From contig CALGAR010000111.1 in NCBI GenBank assembly GCA_937959285.1, forward strand, positions 1 through 53,455: DNA of 53,455 nucleotides, written 5' to 3'. Origin of the DNA: an uncultured Bryobacterales bacterium. Lineage in GTDB: Bacteria > Acidobacteriota > Terriglobia > Bryobacterales > Bryobacteraceae. This document shows, piece after piece, positions 1 through 9,786 of the stretch. Below the pieces are notes generated by a model. The model made no database searches. It was given only the letters and a program-made list of their open reading frames with translations, and was not told the origin of the DNA. Both the position numbers and the translations under genes were made by a program. Position 1 is the stretch's first letter. Each line of letters begins with the position of its first letter.

Positions 1-14
1 CGCTCTTCCGATCT
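1..14. other. Illumina adapter remnant at contig end
   Basis: The first 14 bases, CGCTCTTCCGATCT, are identical to the 3' end of the common Illumina TruSeq/Nextera-style adapter; on the minus strand they read AGATCGGAAGAGCG, the canonical adapter start. They interrupt an otherwise continuous ABC-transporter reading frame. This is sequencing artefact, not genomic DNA, and it marks position 1 as a true contig edge. Confidence 0.95.
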
Positions 15-1349
15 GCGAGAGAACATGACGTTCTCCCGAATCGTGCCGTCGAACAGGAAGGATTCCTGAAGCACAACGCCGAGCAGCGTGCGATAGGAGG
101 AGAGCTTTACCGTCGACAGGTCGTAGCCGTCGACAAAGACCGCACCGGAATCCGGAGTATAGAAGGCCGCGATGAGACCAATGATTGTGGACTTACCGGA
201 TCCAGAGGACCCGACAAGAGCGGTAACCGTTCCCGGACGAGCCTCAAACGAAATTCCGTGAAGGATCGGCTTTCCCTCTTCGTAGCTGAACGTAACGCTG
301 TCAAACCTGACATATCCCCGGATCTCGCTCGCCGGCACGGCGACAGTACGCCTGGGATCGTTGTCTTCGGGCCGTTCGCGAAGCACTTCGCGCGTTCGTT
401 CCAGACCCGCCACAGCTTCCGTTAGCTGCGTCCCGATCCCCACGATCTGGAACACCGGAGCCACCAAAAACCCGAGAAACAGAGTGAACGTGACAAATCC
501 TCCGAGCGTCAGCTTGCCATCGAGAATCTGTTGCGCGCCGACAAACATCACTAGAGCGCCGACGCCTCCGGTGACAAGGGCCGCGGTGACATTGAGCAGC
601 GAGACGCCTGTCAACGAGCGAATGACGTTGTCCAGCAGACGCTGTACGCCCGCTGCGAAGACTTCCTCCTCCCGCGCCTCGGCGTGATAGCCCTTCACCA
701 CGCGCACGCCTCCCAGCGATTCGGTCAGCCGCCCGGTAACCTCCGCGTTGATCTTTCCGCGCTCGCGAAATATCGGACGCAGACTGCGGAACGCGTACTG
801 GAGCACGCAACCGAAGGCGGCAAGGACCACGACCGCAATTAAGGTCATGGTCAGACTAATTCGGAACAGCACGAATAGAGCGATGGCCGCAGTGACAAGA
901 CCGCCAAGGAACTCGACCAGACCTGTTCCGACTAAGTTGCGGACGCCTTCGACGTCGGTCATGATTCGCGAAACCAGCGATCCGGTCTTGTTCGTGTCGT
1001 AGTAGCTCACGGGCAGCCTGCCGACGTGAGCCTGAACCTTGCGCCTGAGCTCTGCGATCAGCCGTTGGGCGGATTTTGACAATAGCTGCGTGAGCGCGTA
1101 GGAAGATGCGGCCTGAACGGCAGCGGCGCCCAGCACAACACCCAAAAGCGGACCCAAAAGTTCTCTACGTCCCCGGCCTATGATGTCGTCGATCAAATAC
1201 TTACTGGAGGCCGGCAGCACGAGTCCCGCGACGCGGCTGATAGCGATGAGCAGCAGCCCGATCGCCAGAGGCGCCCGCCTCGGCCGTACCAACTCCCAAA
1301 TATCTGGAAGCAGCGCCCGAAGGCGTTCCGTAGCTCCCTCTTTCCTCAT
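15..1349 (-). CDS. ABC exporter, fused permease-ATPase (MsbA-like), 3' truncated
   Basis: Half-size ABC exporter: an N-terminal six-helix membrane domain (about residues 15-320) and a C-terminal ATPase. The Walker A motif GSSGSGKST lies at about residues 379-387 (Lys386). The Q-loop region (VVLQESFLFDGTIRENV) is present, then the frame runs into adapter at the contig edge, so the signature motif, Walker B and His switch are missing. The start ATG at 1349 begins MRKEGATERL and has GGGAAGG-type purines upstream. Type IV exporters of this kind flip lipids, lipid-linked sugars, drugs or peptides at the inner membrane as homodimers; the substrate cannot be told. It is divergent from the TonB-dependent receptor. 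Confidence 0.9.
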
Positions 1350-1767
1350 CTGCCGCCCGTCCTTCCCCAGCTTCCCTCCCGGCTTCCCGAATGGGGCTGG
1401 CGTTCTTCTTTCAGGATAGGTCAACAGACAGTTATGGACTGGTTAGGACCCGGCCCTTACGCACTCATGGCGCCGTCCACTAGTTAACAGTCGTAGGCAC
1501 TCTTACAGTTACTAGGAAAATCAGGGTTGACGGAGTTAGAGACATCGGTTATTCAATAGCTATTACTGTTGTTGGGGGGAAAGCCGGGCATATGACATGG
1601 ACAGCTTTTGTTGTCCAGTTCACGATTCACACCAAGATCATCCTCTGTTGTTCCGCTCAAGACAGTGCTGATTGTTCGCTCGGGCACGGCCGCCAGGCAA
1701 ACCGGCGGATTGCTCGCACAAGAAGCCGAGGTTTAGTTCAAGGCTAAGAGAAGAATCTTCAAGCTAT
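1350..1767. other. 418-bp intergenic region between divergent genes
   Basis: Separates the ABC exporter (minus) from the TonB-dependent receptor (plus) and should hold promoters for both. A candidate for the receptor is TTGACG at 1527-1532 with TATTCA 17 bp downstream (1550-1555), but the -10 match is weak. No tRNA, repeat or convincing small gene was seen. An open frame runs upstream of the receptor start from 1672, but its 32 extra residues precede a clear signal peptide and are probably not translated. Confidence 0.5.
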
Positions 1768-4700
1768 ATGATCTCCAAGACTACGCTACATTGCACAGCC
1801 GTCCTGGTGCTCGCGCTTTTGTTGGCGGAACCGGCAAATGCCCAGGTACTTTACGGCTCAATCGCAGGTTTGGTCCAAGATCCGGCAGGCGCAGTAGTGC
1901 CCAATGCCACGGTAACAATTCTGAACAAAGTAACCGGAGCCAGCAGAGAGGTCACAGCAGACGAGAGCGGACGCTTCACCGTTCCGAATATGCTGCCCGG
2001 AGAGTACGAAATTCGGGTTTCCGCGAATGGATTTCGCACGCTTACTCTCTCGTCGGTACAGGTTACGATCAACAACGTCACCCGTGTCGACGCCAGACTG
2101 GAAGTAGGTCAGGTAACGGAACAAGTTACTATCAGCGCGACAGCGGCAACTCTGCAAACGGATAAGTCAGACGTTCGAACGGAAATTACTTCGAGCGTCG
2201 TCCAGAACATGCCGCTCTCCGCCTATCGCAACTATCAGACCCTGATCAATCTTGTCCCTGGAGCAACGCCCGCTGCCTTCCAGAATGCGGTCGTAGACAC
2301 ACCCGGGCGCGCGCTTACCACGAACGTCAACGGCACGAACAGGAACAACAACAACACGCGCGTTGACGGCGCGACGAACGTGTTTATCTGGTTGCCTCAT
2401 CACACGGTCTACGTTCAGCCGGTTGAGTCGATCGAAAACGTCAACATCTCCACGTCCTCATTCGATGCCGAACAGGGAATGGCCGGTGGGGCTGCGATCA
2501 CCGTCGTGACCAAATCGGGCACCAATGAGCTCCACGGCGTCCTGTTTGAGTATCACCAGAACCAGCGACTGAAAGCACGGCACTATTTCGACCGCATTGA
2601 CCGCCTGCCGATGGCGAACATGAACATTTTCGGCGGTACGCTCGGCGGTCCGATTGTAAAGAACAAGCTGTTCTTCTTCGGAAGCTTTGAGCGGACAACC
2701 GAGCGTTCGGGCCAGGTTGGCGCCTACAGTGTGCCGACAGAAGCGATCCGCCGTGGCGACTTCAGCAACTTGACCGGGCTGTCGCTGATCTATGATCCTG
2801 CCACCGGGAGTCCGGACGGCACCGGCCGCGTTCCATTCCCGAACAACATCATTCCGGCGAATCGGATCAGCCCGATATTCAACGAGATTCAAAAGATGGC
2901 TCCGCTTCCGAATCGCCAGGCCACCGATGCATTCGGCCTTTCGCAGAACTACACGGCATCCGGCACCTTCAAGTTGGACCGGAACAACTACGACTACAAG
3001 TCCAACTGGAACGTTACCGAAAAGCTGATGATCTGGGGCAAGTATAGCCGCATGGATGCTCCGGTAACAGGTCTCGTTCCCTTTGGGGAACTGATTGGCG
3101 CGCCCATTGGCTCAGCGAGCCCCGGCGACGGTGACACGACCGTCCAGATACCCACCTTAGGATTCAACTACGTCATGTCGCCGACCATGTTTATCGATGG
3201 CGTCTTCGGCTACACGCGTTTCGATCAAACTGTGACGGGTCTCGACTTCGGGAAGAACTGGGGCTCGGATGTGTTCGGAATCCCGGGGACCAATGGCGGT
3301 CAGAAGTACGCCAACGACGACCGGTACTCCGGCATGCCGCAATTTAACCATGGCTTCTCTGCCTGGGGCCAGACAGCAACATGGATTCCCACGTTCCGGA
3401 ATGATCGTAGCTACACGTTCAGCACCAACGTGTCGAAGCTGCACGGATCGCATGACCTGCGCTTCGGGTTCGATATGGTTCGGCACGCGCTGAATCACTG
3501 GCAGCCGGAAACGGCCAACCCGCGCGGGAATATCACGTTCGGCGGCAATGCGACGATGATCCAGGGCGGCGTCGCGCAATCCATCAACTCCTACGCCGCA
3601 GCACTGCTGGGCCAGGTTACCGGCTATTCGAAATCCATCCAGTTCTTCGACATGAAGACTCGCGAATGGCAGTATGGGTTGTATTTCCGTGACAGCTGGC
3701 AGGTGACGCGGCGCTTGAAATTGAATCTCGGATTGCGCTGGGAGTACTACCCGCTCATCAATCGCGACGATCGCGGCCTGGAGCGTTGGGACCCCGTCAC
3801 AAACCTCGTCTACCTCGGCGGACTCGGCAATACGCCTCGGGATGCCGGCTACTCCGTATCCTGGAAGCTGTTCGCGCCTCGAATCGGCTTCGCTTACCGC
3901 GCTACGGATAGCACGGTAATCCGCGCGGGCTATGGCATCTCCCCCAACCCTCTGCCCTTCTCCCGGCCGCTGCGCGGACTCTACCCCGCCACCATCACGG
4001 CGAGCAACTCCGCAAGCACGCAGTACGGCATCCTCACGACGCTGGATCAGGGCATTCCGGAAGTGCCGACGCCCGACGTCAGCAGTGGTGTGATTCCCCT
4101 GCCACGCAACGTGGATATGGGCCCCCGGAGCCCTTGGGGCGGGCAACTGAATCGCGGCTACATCCAAAGCTGGAACTTCACGATTCAGCGGCGCATGCCG
4201 GGCAGCTTCCTTGGCAGCATCGCTTACGTTGGAACCCAAACCGTCCGCCAATTGGGCGACCGGGACATCAACGCAGCCGCCCCCGGCACGGGACCCAGCG
4301 GGCGCCCCTACTTCGAGCGGAATGGCAACATTACCCTCAACATGTGGGATGGCTTCGTCAACGGCAACTATCACGCCCTGCAGGTGACGATGGACCGTCA
4401 GGTCGCCGGCGGCTTCTTCATGAAGAACAGCTACACCTGGTCGAAGACAATCAATTACTTTGACGACGATGGCTGGGTGGGGCTTCCGCTGACGAACTGG
4501 GAGCCCGCCTTGAGGCGCAACCGGGCGCCTGCAGGCTACGATCGCACCCATATGTTCACTTCGGCCTACACCTACCAGCTTCCCGTCGGCAAAGGAAAGC
4601 GGTTTAGCATGGAAGGCCCGGCCAACCTCATTCTCGGCGGATGGGAAGTCAACGGCATGTTCAGCGCCTATTCCGGTACGCCGTTCACAGTGACCGCCAG

Positions 4701-5145
4701 CGGCGCCTCGCTGAACGCGCCAGGAAGCACACAAACGGCCGACTTCGTCGGCCCGCTGAAGAAAGTGGACCAGAAGGGGCCAGGTACTTTCTATTACGAT
4801 CCGAGCGCTTTCCGCGACCCGAACTTCCAGCGTCCGGCAAACGTGTTCCGCTTCGGCGCCACCGGCAGGAACGCCTTCCGCGGCCCCGGTTTCTGGAAGC
4901 TGGATGCATCCATCTTCAAGAACTTCAACATCACGGAACGCTTCGTCCTCCAGTTCAAAGCGGAGGGCTACAACGTCACCAACACACCTCGGTTTAACAA
5001 TCCTAGCGGTGCTACTGCTGACGTGTCATCGATGGTAGTGGATGCACAGGGCAACATTGTGAACGCCAACAACTTTATGGCGATCACTTCGGCTGACCGT
5101 AACCAGGACCGCCAGTTCCGGTTTGGCCTGCGACTGTCGTTCTAA
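1768..5145 (+). CDS. Oar-like TonB-dependent receptor with carboxypeptidase-regulatory domain
   Basis: About 1125-residue outer-membrane protein. A signal peptide of about 26 residues ends EPANAQ and is followed by a CarboxypepD_reg-like beta-sandwich (about 28-110; GLVQDPAGAVVPNATV), a plug domain and a large beta-barrel ending in a C-terminal Phe (FRFGLRLSF), the usual Bam signal. The start at 1768 is chosen because it places the signal peptide at the N-terminus; an upstream in-frame start at 1672 would bury it. This family is greatly expanded in Acidobacteriota and is thought to import large oligosaccharides or act in adhesion. No SusD-like partner is adjacent, so the substrate is unknown. 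A GC-rich hairpin follows the stop codon. Confidence 0.92.
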   Translation: MISKTTLHCTAVLVLALLLAEPANAQVLYGSIAGLVQDPAGAVVPNATVTILNKVTGASREVTADESGRFTVPNMLPGEYEIRVSANGFRTLTLSSVQVTINNVTRVDARLEVGQVTEQVTISATAATLQTDKSDVRTEITSSVVQNMPLSAYRNYQTLINLVPGATPAAFQNAVVDTPGRALTTNVNGTNRNNNNTRVDGATNVFIWLPHHTVYVQPVESIENVNISTSSFDAEQGMAGGAAITVVTKSGTNELHGVLFEYHQNQRLKARHYFDRIDRLPMANMNIFGGTLGGPIVKNKLFFFGSFERTTERSGQVGAYSVPTEAIRRGDFSNLTGLSLIYDPATGSPDGTGRVPFPNNIIPANRISPIFNEIQKMAPLPNRQATDAFGLSQNYTASGTFKLDRNNYDYKSNWNVTEKLMIWGKYSRMDAPVTGLVPFGELIGAPIGSASPGDGDTTVQIPTLGFNYVMSPTMFIDGVFGYTRFDQTVTGLDFGKNWGSDVFGIPGTNGGQKYANDDRYSGMPQFNHGFSAWGQTATWIPTFRNDRSYTFSTNVSKLHGSHDLRFGFDMVRHALNHWQPETANPRGNITFGGNATMIQGGVAQSINSYAAALLGQVTGYSKSIQFFDMKTREWQYGLYFRDSWQVTRRLKLNLGLRWEYYPLINRDDRGLERWDPVTNLVYLGGLGNTPRDAGYSVSWKLFAPRIGFAYRATDSTVIRAGYGISPNPLPFSRPLRGLYPATITASNSASTQYGILTTLDQGIPEVPTPDVSSGVIPLPRNVDMGPRSPWGGQLNRGYIQSWNFTIQRRMPGSFLGSIAYVGTQTVRQLGDRDINAAAPGTGPSGRPYFERNGNITLNMWDGFVNGNYHALQVTMDRQVAGGFFMKNSYTWSKTINYFDDDGWVGLPLTNWEPALRRNRAPAGYDRTHMFTSAYTYQLPVGKGKRFSMEGPANLILGGWEVNGMFSAYSGTPFTVTASGASLNAPGSTQTADFVGPLKKVDQKGPGTFYYDPSAFRDPNFQRPANVFRFGATGRNAFRGPGFWKLDASIFKNFNITERFVLQFKAEGYNVTNTPRFNNPSGATADVSSMVVDAQGNIVNANNFMAITSADRNQDRQFRFGLRLSF

Positions 5146-5166
5146 CGATCCGCATCCAGCAATCAC

Positions 5167-5196
5167 GAGAGGGGCGGGCGCTAGCTCGCCCCTCTC
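5167..5196. terminator. Bidirectional hairpin terminator
   Basis: Left arm 5167-5179 (GAGAGGGGCGGGC) pairs with right arm 5184-5196 (GCTCGCCCCTCTC), 12 of 13 pairs, with a 4-base loop. It lies between the convergent TonB-receptor and nadD stop codons. Only a weak T-rich tail follows. Confidence 0.6.
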
Positions 5197-5228
5197 TGCT
5201 TTCGGACGCCACGTCCGCTCTCTTCTAA

Positions 5229-5813
5229 CTAGTGAGATTTTGGGCTCGGCTGGTCCTGGTAGAGGCCGTGTTCCAGAATGAACTCGTAGACCTTTGGCGG
5301 CAGCTCGGGGACCGGCTCCCTTGCCGCCAGCTTCCGCCGTATCCCGGAGGAAGAGACGGGAAACGCAACCGTGTCCAGGCGATGAACCCTGGCGCCGGGC
5401 GGAACCGAGTAGGTGTGGCCTGGACGGGCGGCAACGATAAACTCAACCGAGCGGATTACATCCTCCGCCCGGTACCAGCTTTGTATCTCGGCGAAGGCGT
5501 CGGCGCCGATGAGGAAAAACAGCTGGTCCTCCGGGCGCAGCCGCGCCTTCACCTTCTCGATCGTGTGGATAGAATAGCTCCGTCCGACCGCGTCAAGCCG
5601 GGAGGGCTCGAAACGAGGCTCACCTTCGCATGCAAGCTCAACCATGCGGTGACGCAGCTCATAAGGCGTTACAGGTTCCTCCTTATGAGGAGGACTCCCT
5701 GCAGTGACGAACAGGACTTTGTCGAGATGGAATTTCTCCGCGGCTTCCCGCGCCACTGTCAGATGGGCATTGTGAATGGGATCGAATGTACCCCCGAAGA
5801 TCGCAATTCTCAA
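5229..5813 (-). CDS. nadD: Nicotinate-nucleotide adenylyltransferase
   Basis: Transfers AMP from ATP to nicotinate mononucleotide to give deamido-NAD in cytosolic NAD synthesis. The 194-residue length is normal. The N-terminus has the nucleotidyltransferase signature GGTFDPIHNAH (residues 7-17, HxxH at 14/17), and the late motif VSSSGIR (153-159) matches the family's ISSTxIR. Its ATG overlaps the stop codon of the upstream barrel gene in an ATGA arrangement, so translation is probably coupled although the two functions are unrelated. Confidence 0.95.
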   Translation of the reverse strand: MRIAIFGGTFDPIHNAHLTVAREAAEKFHLDKVLFVTAGSPPHKEEPVTPYELRHRMVELACEGEPRFEPSRLDAVGRSYSIHTIEKVKARLRPEDQLFFLIGADAFAEIQSWYRAEDVIRSVEFIVAARPGHTYSVPPGARVHRLDTVAFPVSSSGIRRKLAAREPVPELPPKVYEFILEHGLYQDQPSPKSH

Positions 5814-6406
5814 AACGTAATTCCCACCAGGAATTCAAACTGATTGCGATTAGATTCTAATAGGCCATTGTTAGAATCAAAAGCACGCGAGCCCCAACGC
5901 GTGTAACGCGCTTCCGGCGAAATCCTGAAAAACGGCACGCGGATTTCCAGGCCTCCCGCGAAGACCACCCCCCTGGTGCTGTTGTCCCGCAATTCGGGAG
6001 GATCGCCTCCGGGAAGGAGATCGGCGCCGAACTCCGCGAGCCCCTGAATTGTGCGGAAGGAGAAGCCTCCAGCCACGTAGGGCCGCGCAAGAGCGCCAGG
6101 AGCCCGAACCTTCAGCAGAAGGGGAAACTCCCAAAAGTTACCGCGAGCTCCGGAAGTTGTGCCGTCCTCCGTGTGCTCGTACTCAAAGCGCTTGTAGAGG
6201 GCGTCGACTTCAATCCCTAGCCCAAACGGAAGCCGGAGCTCTGCAGTGGGACCCACCGTGTAGCGGCGGGTTAAAGAAGAGTAGCTGATTTGTCCAGAAG
6301 TAGCAGTATCAAAAAAGTCCGTAACGGGAACCCCCGCTTTCACACCAAATTGAAAAGTTTGCGCAAAAAGAGGTGCGGCAGCAATTAACAGACAAATAAC
6401 CTTCAC
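5810..6406 (-). CDS. Small outer-membrane beta-barrel protein
   Basis: 198 residues with a short signal peptide ending PLFAQ, then alternating hydrophobic/aromatic strands and a C-terminal phenylalanine (LVGITF), as in small OMP_b-brl (OmpX/OmpW-like) barrels. No enzyme motif is visible, so its role (porin-like, structural or adhesive) is open. The start is GTG at 6406, with a TAGAAT box 7 nt upstream and no ribosome site before it, consistent with a leaderless message. It is followed by nadD with a 4-base overlap. Confidence 0.8.
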   Translation of the reverse strand: MKVICLLIAAAPLFAQTFQFGVKAGVPVTDFFDTATSGQISYSSLTRRYTVGPTAELRLPFGLGIEVDALYKRFEYEHTEDGTTSGARGNFWEFPLLLKVRAPGALARPYVAGGFSFRTIQGLAEFGADLLPGGDPPELRDNSTRGVVFAGGLEIRVPFFRISPEARYTRWGSRAFDSNNGLLESNRNQFEFLVGITF

Positions 6407-6413
6407 CTCTGTG

Positions 6414-6419
6414 ATTCTA
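6414..6419 (-). promoter_or_regulatory. -10-like TAGAAT, 7 nt before GTG start
   Basis: TAGAAT on the minus strand lies 7 nt upstream of the barrel gene GTG, the distance expected if the transcript starts at or next to the start codon. No clear -35 box. Confidence 0.4.
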
Positions 6420-6586
6420 CATCGGACGGACCGTAGACATAAGTTTACCTTCAGTTAACCTCCGGTCCGCTTCCCGATGACTCTCTTGTCCCCGAGGAAG
6501 CGCTGAAGCCCAGGGGCATCCGCCGTGCCGCACCCCTATGCGATCCGTTCTCCTTTACAAGGGGAGCCCGCTTTTCCAGAATCCGA

Positions 6587-7590
6587 TCATAAGCCGTAGG
6601 TCAGCACGTCTCCCTTGCCTGAGACGAGCAGAAGACGATCGCCGGAAACACCGATATGCGCCGGTGTAATCACTTCCTTCCCCGTGGGATCTTTCGGAAG
6701 CTGGCAACGAAGCGTCCTTACGGGCGTGCCGTCCTTGTCGAACTGAACGACTAATGGCCCTTCAAACCGGTTGAACGGGCTCAGAGCGGCATAAACCGTT
6801 CCGTCCCTGCTTAATGCCGCGGCATAAACGGAAATAGGGGACGAATTACTGTTTCCCGAAGGATTCGTAACAGGCAGCATCGCTGCTGCCTTGCGGTTTG
6901 CCTCAAGAGCCTCCTCGATTCCTTCTCCTCCTAGTTCTCTTGAGGCAGAACTAGAGGAGCGGGCCGGATCCAGAATCGTCAACTATCCGGACGCTCGGTC
7001 AAGATAGACGACCTCCCTTTGCGCGGGGGACGTAAGAAGAACAGGGATGCCAGGTGAGGGTTTAACCTCTGGTCGAAAAGCGATGGATCCGTCAATTGAG
7101 ACGCTTCCGTCGTAGCCAAGCTCAACAACATGATCTCCGACACGCCGCACAAGCCACGTGTAGCTCTCCCTCCCTGCTAGCGGTTCGGTGCGGCACGCAC
7201 CATCTTTAAAGCTGCAATGAACCAGCGAGATTCCGTCACGCGGGGACTTCATCCAGAGCACGTTTGCGCTACCTTGCGCGTCCACATGCAGGCTGCGAGC
7301 GTGTCCCTCGGGCAACTGAATTACTTGATGTGTATTTCCACTCAACCGGAGTATGTAACTGCGCCCATTGGATTGATTGCATCCAGAATCTAGCAGAAGA
7401 TACGTACTGTCCCCAGCTACGGCGACGTCAGAAACCTGGATATCAGGGGTCGATAATCCGGAGAAAACAGGCTGAATACATTCGTCAGCGACAACAATGT
7501 AAGGGGATTTACGGACTCACTTCTTGCGTTGTTGACGAGGCTGAGGAGCAGGCAGAGCGAAGAAGCCAACCGCCATTGCGGATTCATCAT
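6587..7590 (-). pseudogene. Broken exported protein gene (frameshift plus in-frame TAG)
   Basis: The 5' end is intact: a strong ribosome site (GGGAGG, 7594-7599) precedes ATG at 7590, encoding a signal peptide (MMNPQWRLASSLCLLLSLVNNARS). The rest of the protein (from SPYIVVADE on) continues in another frame after a 1-nt shift near 7502-7519. That frame then meets a TAG at 6983-6985 and stays open to 6587. The repeated short beta-strand pattern (GDSTYLLLDSG, LLLVSGKGDVLTYGL) resembles an exported beta-propeller, but I do not recognise the family. Two lesions suggest a decayed gene; two assembly errors in one gene are less likely but possible near low coverage. Confidence 0.7.
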
Positions 7591-7592
7591 TG

Positions 7593-7600
7593 ACCTCCCT
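7593..7600 (-). promoter_or_regulatory. Strong ribosome binding site of the broken gene
   Basis: AGGGAGGT on the minus strand, just before ATG 7590. It fixes the original start and shows that the N-terminal signal peptide frame was a real gene start. Confidence 0.6.
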
Positions 7601-7778
7601 GATTACGCAGTATGGGAGAGGCCTTTCTTTCCGTCAATAAGAAACTGCAATGAATAAGTATCATCTGATGCGATTCGTAATTACCGTTACAATCCATCAT
7701 TTCATCTCTGCAATTTATTCGACATATGCCGTCTGGAATAAAGATGGGATTTGACCTCCCCGTCAGCCGCAGGATTGC

Positions 7779-7787
7779 TGATATGAT
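7779..7787 (+). promoter_or_regulatory. Extended -10 promoter of the sulfatase gene
   Basis: TGATATGAT (extended TGn plus TATGAT) sits about 40 bp upstream of the sulfatase ATG in an AT-richer 238-bp divergent spacer. No good -35 box, as is common for extended -10 promoters. Confidence 0.4.
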
Positions 7788-7828
7788 GCCTTCACGTTCA
7801 GTTCGTACTCTTTGAGAGCGGAGGGAAC

Positions 7829-9196
7829 ATGGATCGGCGAACGATGCTTCAGACTCTCGGATTCAGTGCTGTTTCCGGATTGGGCATGGAGGCCCAGGGT
7901 CGTCGAAAGCCAAACTTCATCGTCATCTTGCTCGATGATCTTGGATGCACCGATCTTGGGTGCTACGGTGCAAAGGATCTGAAGACTCCGAACATCGACT
8001 CGCTCGCCTCATCCGGTGTCCGCTTCACAAACTGGTACTCGAATGCACCGATGTGCGCTCCCGCCCGGGCTTCCCTGATGACTGGCCGCTATCCGATGCG
8101 GGCCGGCGTCCCAACGAATGGCGGGGCGCTCGGGCCCGAGCAGGAAACGATTGCTTCGCTGCTCAAGCGCGGCGGGTACTCGACCGGCCTAGTTGGAAAG
8201 TGGCACTTGGGCAGAGGCGATTCTGCTCCGAACAAGAAAGGCTTCGACGAATTCTACGGCTTCCATTCGGGCTGCGTCGATTTCTACTCCCACCGCTACT
8301 ATTGGGGCGAGCCTCGCATTCCCAACTATCACGATCTTTGGCGAAATGAGACGGAGATTTTTGAGGACGGGCAGTATCTGACGGAGAGAATCGGCGATGA
8401 GGCGGTCCAGTTTATACGCCGTCATCGCAACGATCCGTTCTTTCTCTACCTCGCCTTCAACGCACCCCACTATCCGATGCATGCGCCCCAAAAGTACATT
8501 GCCCGCTTCCCGGACCTTCCGTTCGAGCGCCGCGTGTACGCCGCAATGATCGCGGCCGTCGACGATGCGATCGGGTGCGTGCTGGAAGAGCTCCGCAAAG
8601 CAGGCGTCAGCGACGATACGTGCATTTTCTTTCTCGGCGACAACGGCGCCACTACCGAGGCGCGCGCGGGTTTGAACTCGCAGCCCGCCACGGCCGGACG
8701 GAACAAGCCGTACCGGGGCTTCAAATTCAGCTTGTTTGACGGGGGCATGCACGTGCCGGGAATCCTGCGGTGGCCAGGGAGGGTCCCGGCAGGCAAGGTC
8801 GTGTCAGAGGTGGCCATGTCAATGGACGTACTGCCGACAATCTGCAAAGCTGCGGGTGTTTCCATCCCTGAAAACTACGTCATTGACGGAAAAGACATCC
8901 TCCCGCTGGCCGTATCGCAAAGCCCGTCGCCGCACAAAGCCATCTTCTGGTCATCTGGCAAGCAACTGGCTGTGCGGCGCGGGAAGTGGAAGCTGGTGAT
9001 CAACGGCATCGTCTGGGATGGAGACCCGGAGAGCCGCAAACCGCTCGAGGGCGAGGACAGCGTCTTTCTGTCAGATCTGGAAGCGGACCCGGGAGAGTCG
9101 AAGAACCTGAGACGCGTACATCCCGAGGTTGTTGACGAGCTGTCGACCCTCGTTCACAAGTGGAATGAAGAGCAAATGGCGGCAGCCAAACGCTAA
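7829..9196 (+). CDS. Exported type I sulfatase (arylsulfatase A-like)
   Basis: Hydrolyses sulfate esters, probably from sulfated polysaccharides or small aryl sulfates. The 455-residue protein has a Tat/Sec-like N-terminus (MDRRTMLQTLGFSAV), metal-binding Asp pair D36-D37, the formylglycine motif C76-A-P-A-R80, K124/H126 (GKWHLG) and D271-N272 (LGDNG), so the full catalytic set is present. Activity requires Cys76 to be converted to formylglycine by a sulfatase-modifying enzyme, not seen in this window. GGAGGG precedes the ATG. It stands alone, with an extended -10 upstream and a convergent sixA 8 bp downstream. Confidence 0.93.
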   Translation: MDRRTMLQTLGFSAVSGLGMEAQGRRKPNFIVILLDDLGCTDLGCYGAKDLKTPNIDSLASSGVRFTNWYSNAPMCAPARASLMTGRYPMRAGVPTNGGALGPEQETIASLLKRGGYSTGLVGKWHLGRGDSAPNKKGFDEFYGFHSGCVDFYSHRYYWGEPRIPNYHDLWRNETEIFEDGQYLTERIGDEAVQFIRRHRNDPFFLYLAFNAPHYPMHAPQKYIARFPDLPFERRVYAAMIAAVDDAIGCVLEELRKAGVSDDTCIFFLGDNGATTEARAGLNSQPATAGRNKPYRGFKFSLFDGGMHVPGILRWPGRVPAGKVVSEVAMSMDVLPTICKAAGVSIPENYVIDGKDILPLAVSQSPSPHKAIFWSSGKQLAVRRGKWKLVINGIVWDGDPESRKPLEGEDSVFLSDLEADPGESKNLRRVHPEVVDELSTLVHKWNEEQMAAAKR

Positions 9197-9204
9197 CTCC
9201 CAGG

Positions 9205-9684
9205 TCAGACGAGTTTGGCCGTCACCATCCACTTCAGCACTCCGCGCGGCACGGCTCCAAACTCATCGACGTCAAGCCGTAGGAGTGCTCCCTTTTTGAA
9301 GTCCACGTTCAGATTTGGGGCGTTTAACAGGAAGCCGGTCAACCGGCTGGTCAGAGGCTCGTGGCTCACGAGCAGGACCTCGTTCTCGTCCTTGTGAATC
9401 CGTATCTCTTCCCACACGTCGCGTGGGTCTGCGGAGGGCTGAAGAGCGGCACTGTCGACGATCTCCGCTTTCCCATCCAGAACGGCACGCGCAATCTCCG
9501 CTGTTTCAACCGCTCTTCGGTAGGGGCTGGTCAGGATGAGCGAAGGCCTTACATTGGCTCCGCGCGCCAGCTTCAGGACTTCCCGTAGCTTCTTTCGGCC
9601 TTCGGGTGTGAGTGCACGGTCCGCGTCGGGACTACCTGGCTTTGCGTCCTCCGCAATTCCGTGCCTCAGAATATGGATCTGCAT
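9205..9684 (-). CDS. sixA: Phosphohistidine phosphatase SixA
   Basis: 159-residue histidine-phosphatase-superfamily protein. The catalytic R7-H8-G9 motif is at the N-terminus and the second active-site His is H108 in LLVSHEP. SixA dephosphorylates phosphohistidine in HPt or PTS carrier proteins. Length and motifs fit well; the true partner here is unknown because no phosphorelay gene is adjacent. Convergent with the sulfatase. Confidence 0.88.
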   Translation of the reverse strand: MQIHILRHGIAEDAKPGSPDADRALTPEGRKKLREVLKLARGANVRPSLILTSPYRRAVETAEIARAVLDGKAEIVDSAALQPSADPRDVWEEIRIHKDENEVLLVSHEPLTSRLTGFLLNAPNLNVDFKKGALLRLDVDEFGAVPRGVLKWMVTAKLV

Positions 9685-9786
9685 GACCGCTGGCGATCGA
9701 AAGACTCATTTTGGCATACTGATAACGCTCATGGACGATCAAGCACAGAGTCACAACGTGCTTGCCCTGCAGCATTCAGGTGCATC

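Noticed and set aside
3157..4734. 525-codon open frame antisense to the TonB-dependent receptor
   Set aside because: Lies wholly opposite a clear gene, with the His/Arg/Val/Ala-rich composition typical of GC-rich antisense frames, and no family resemblance.
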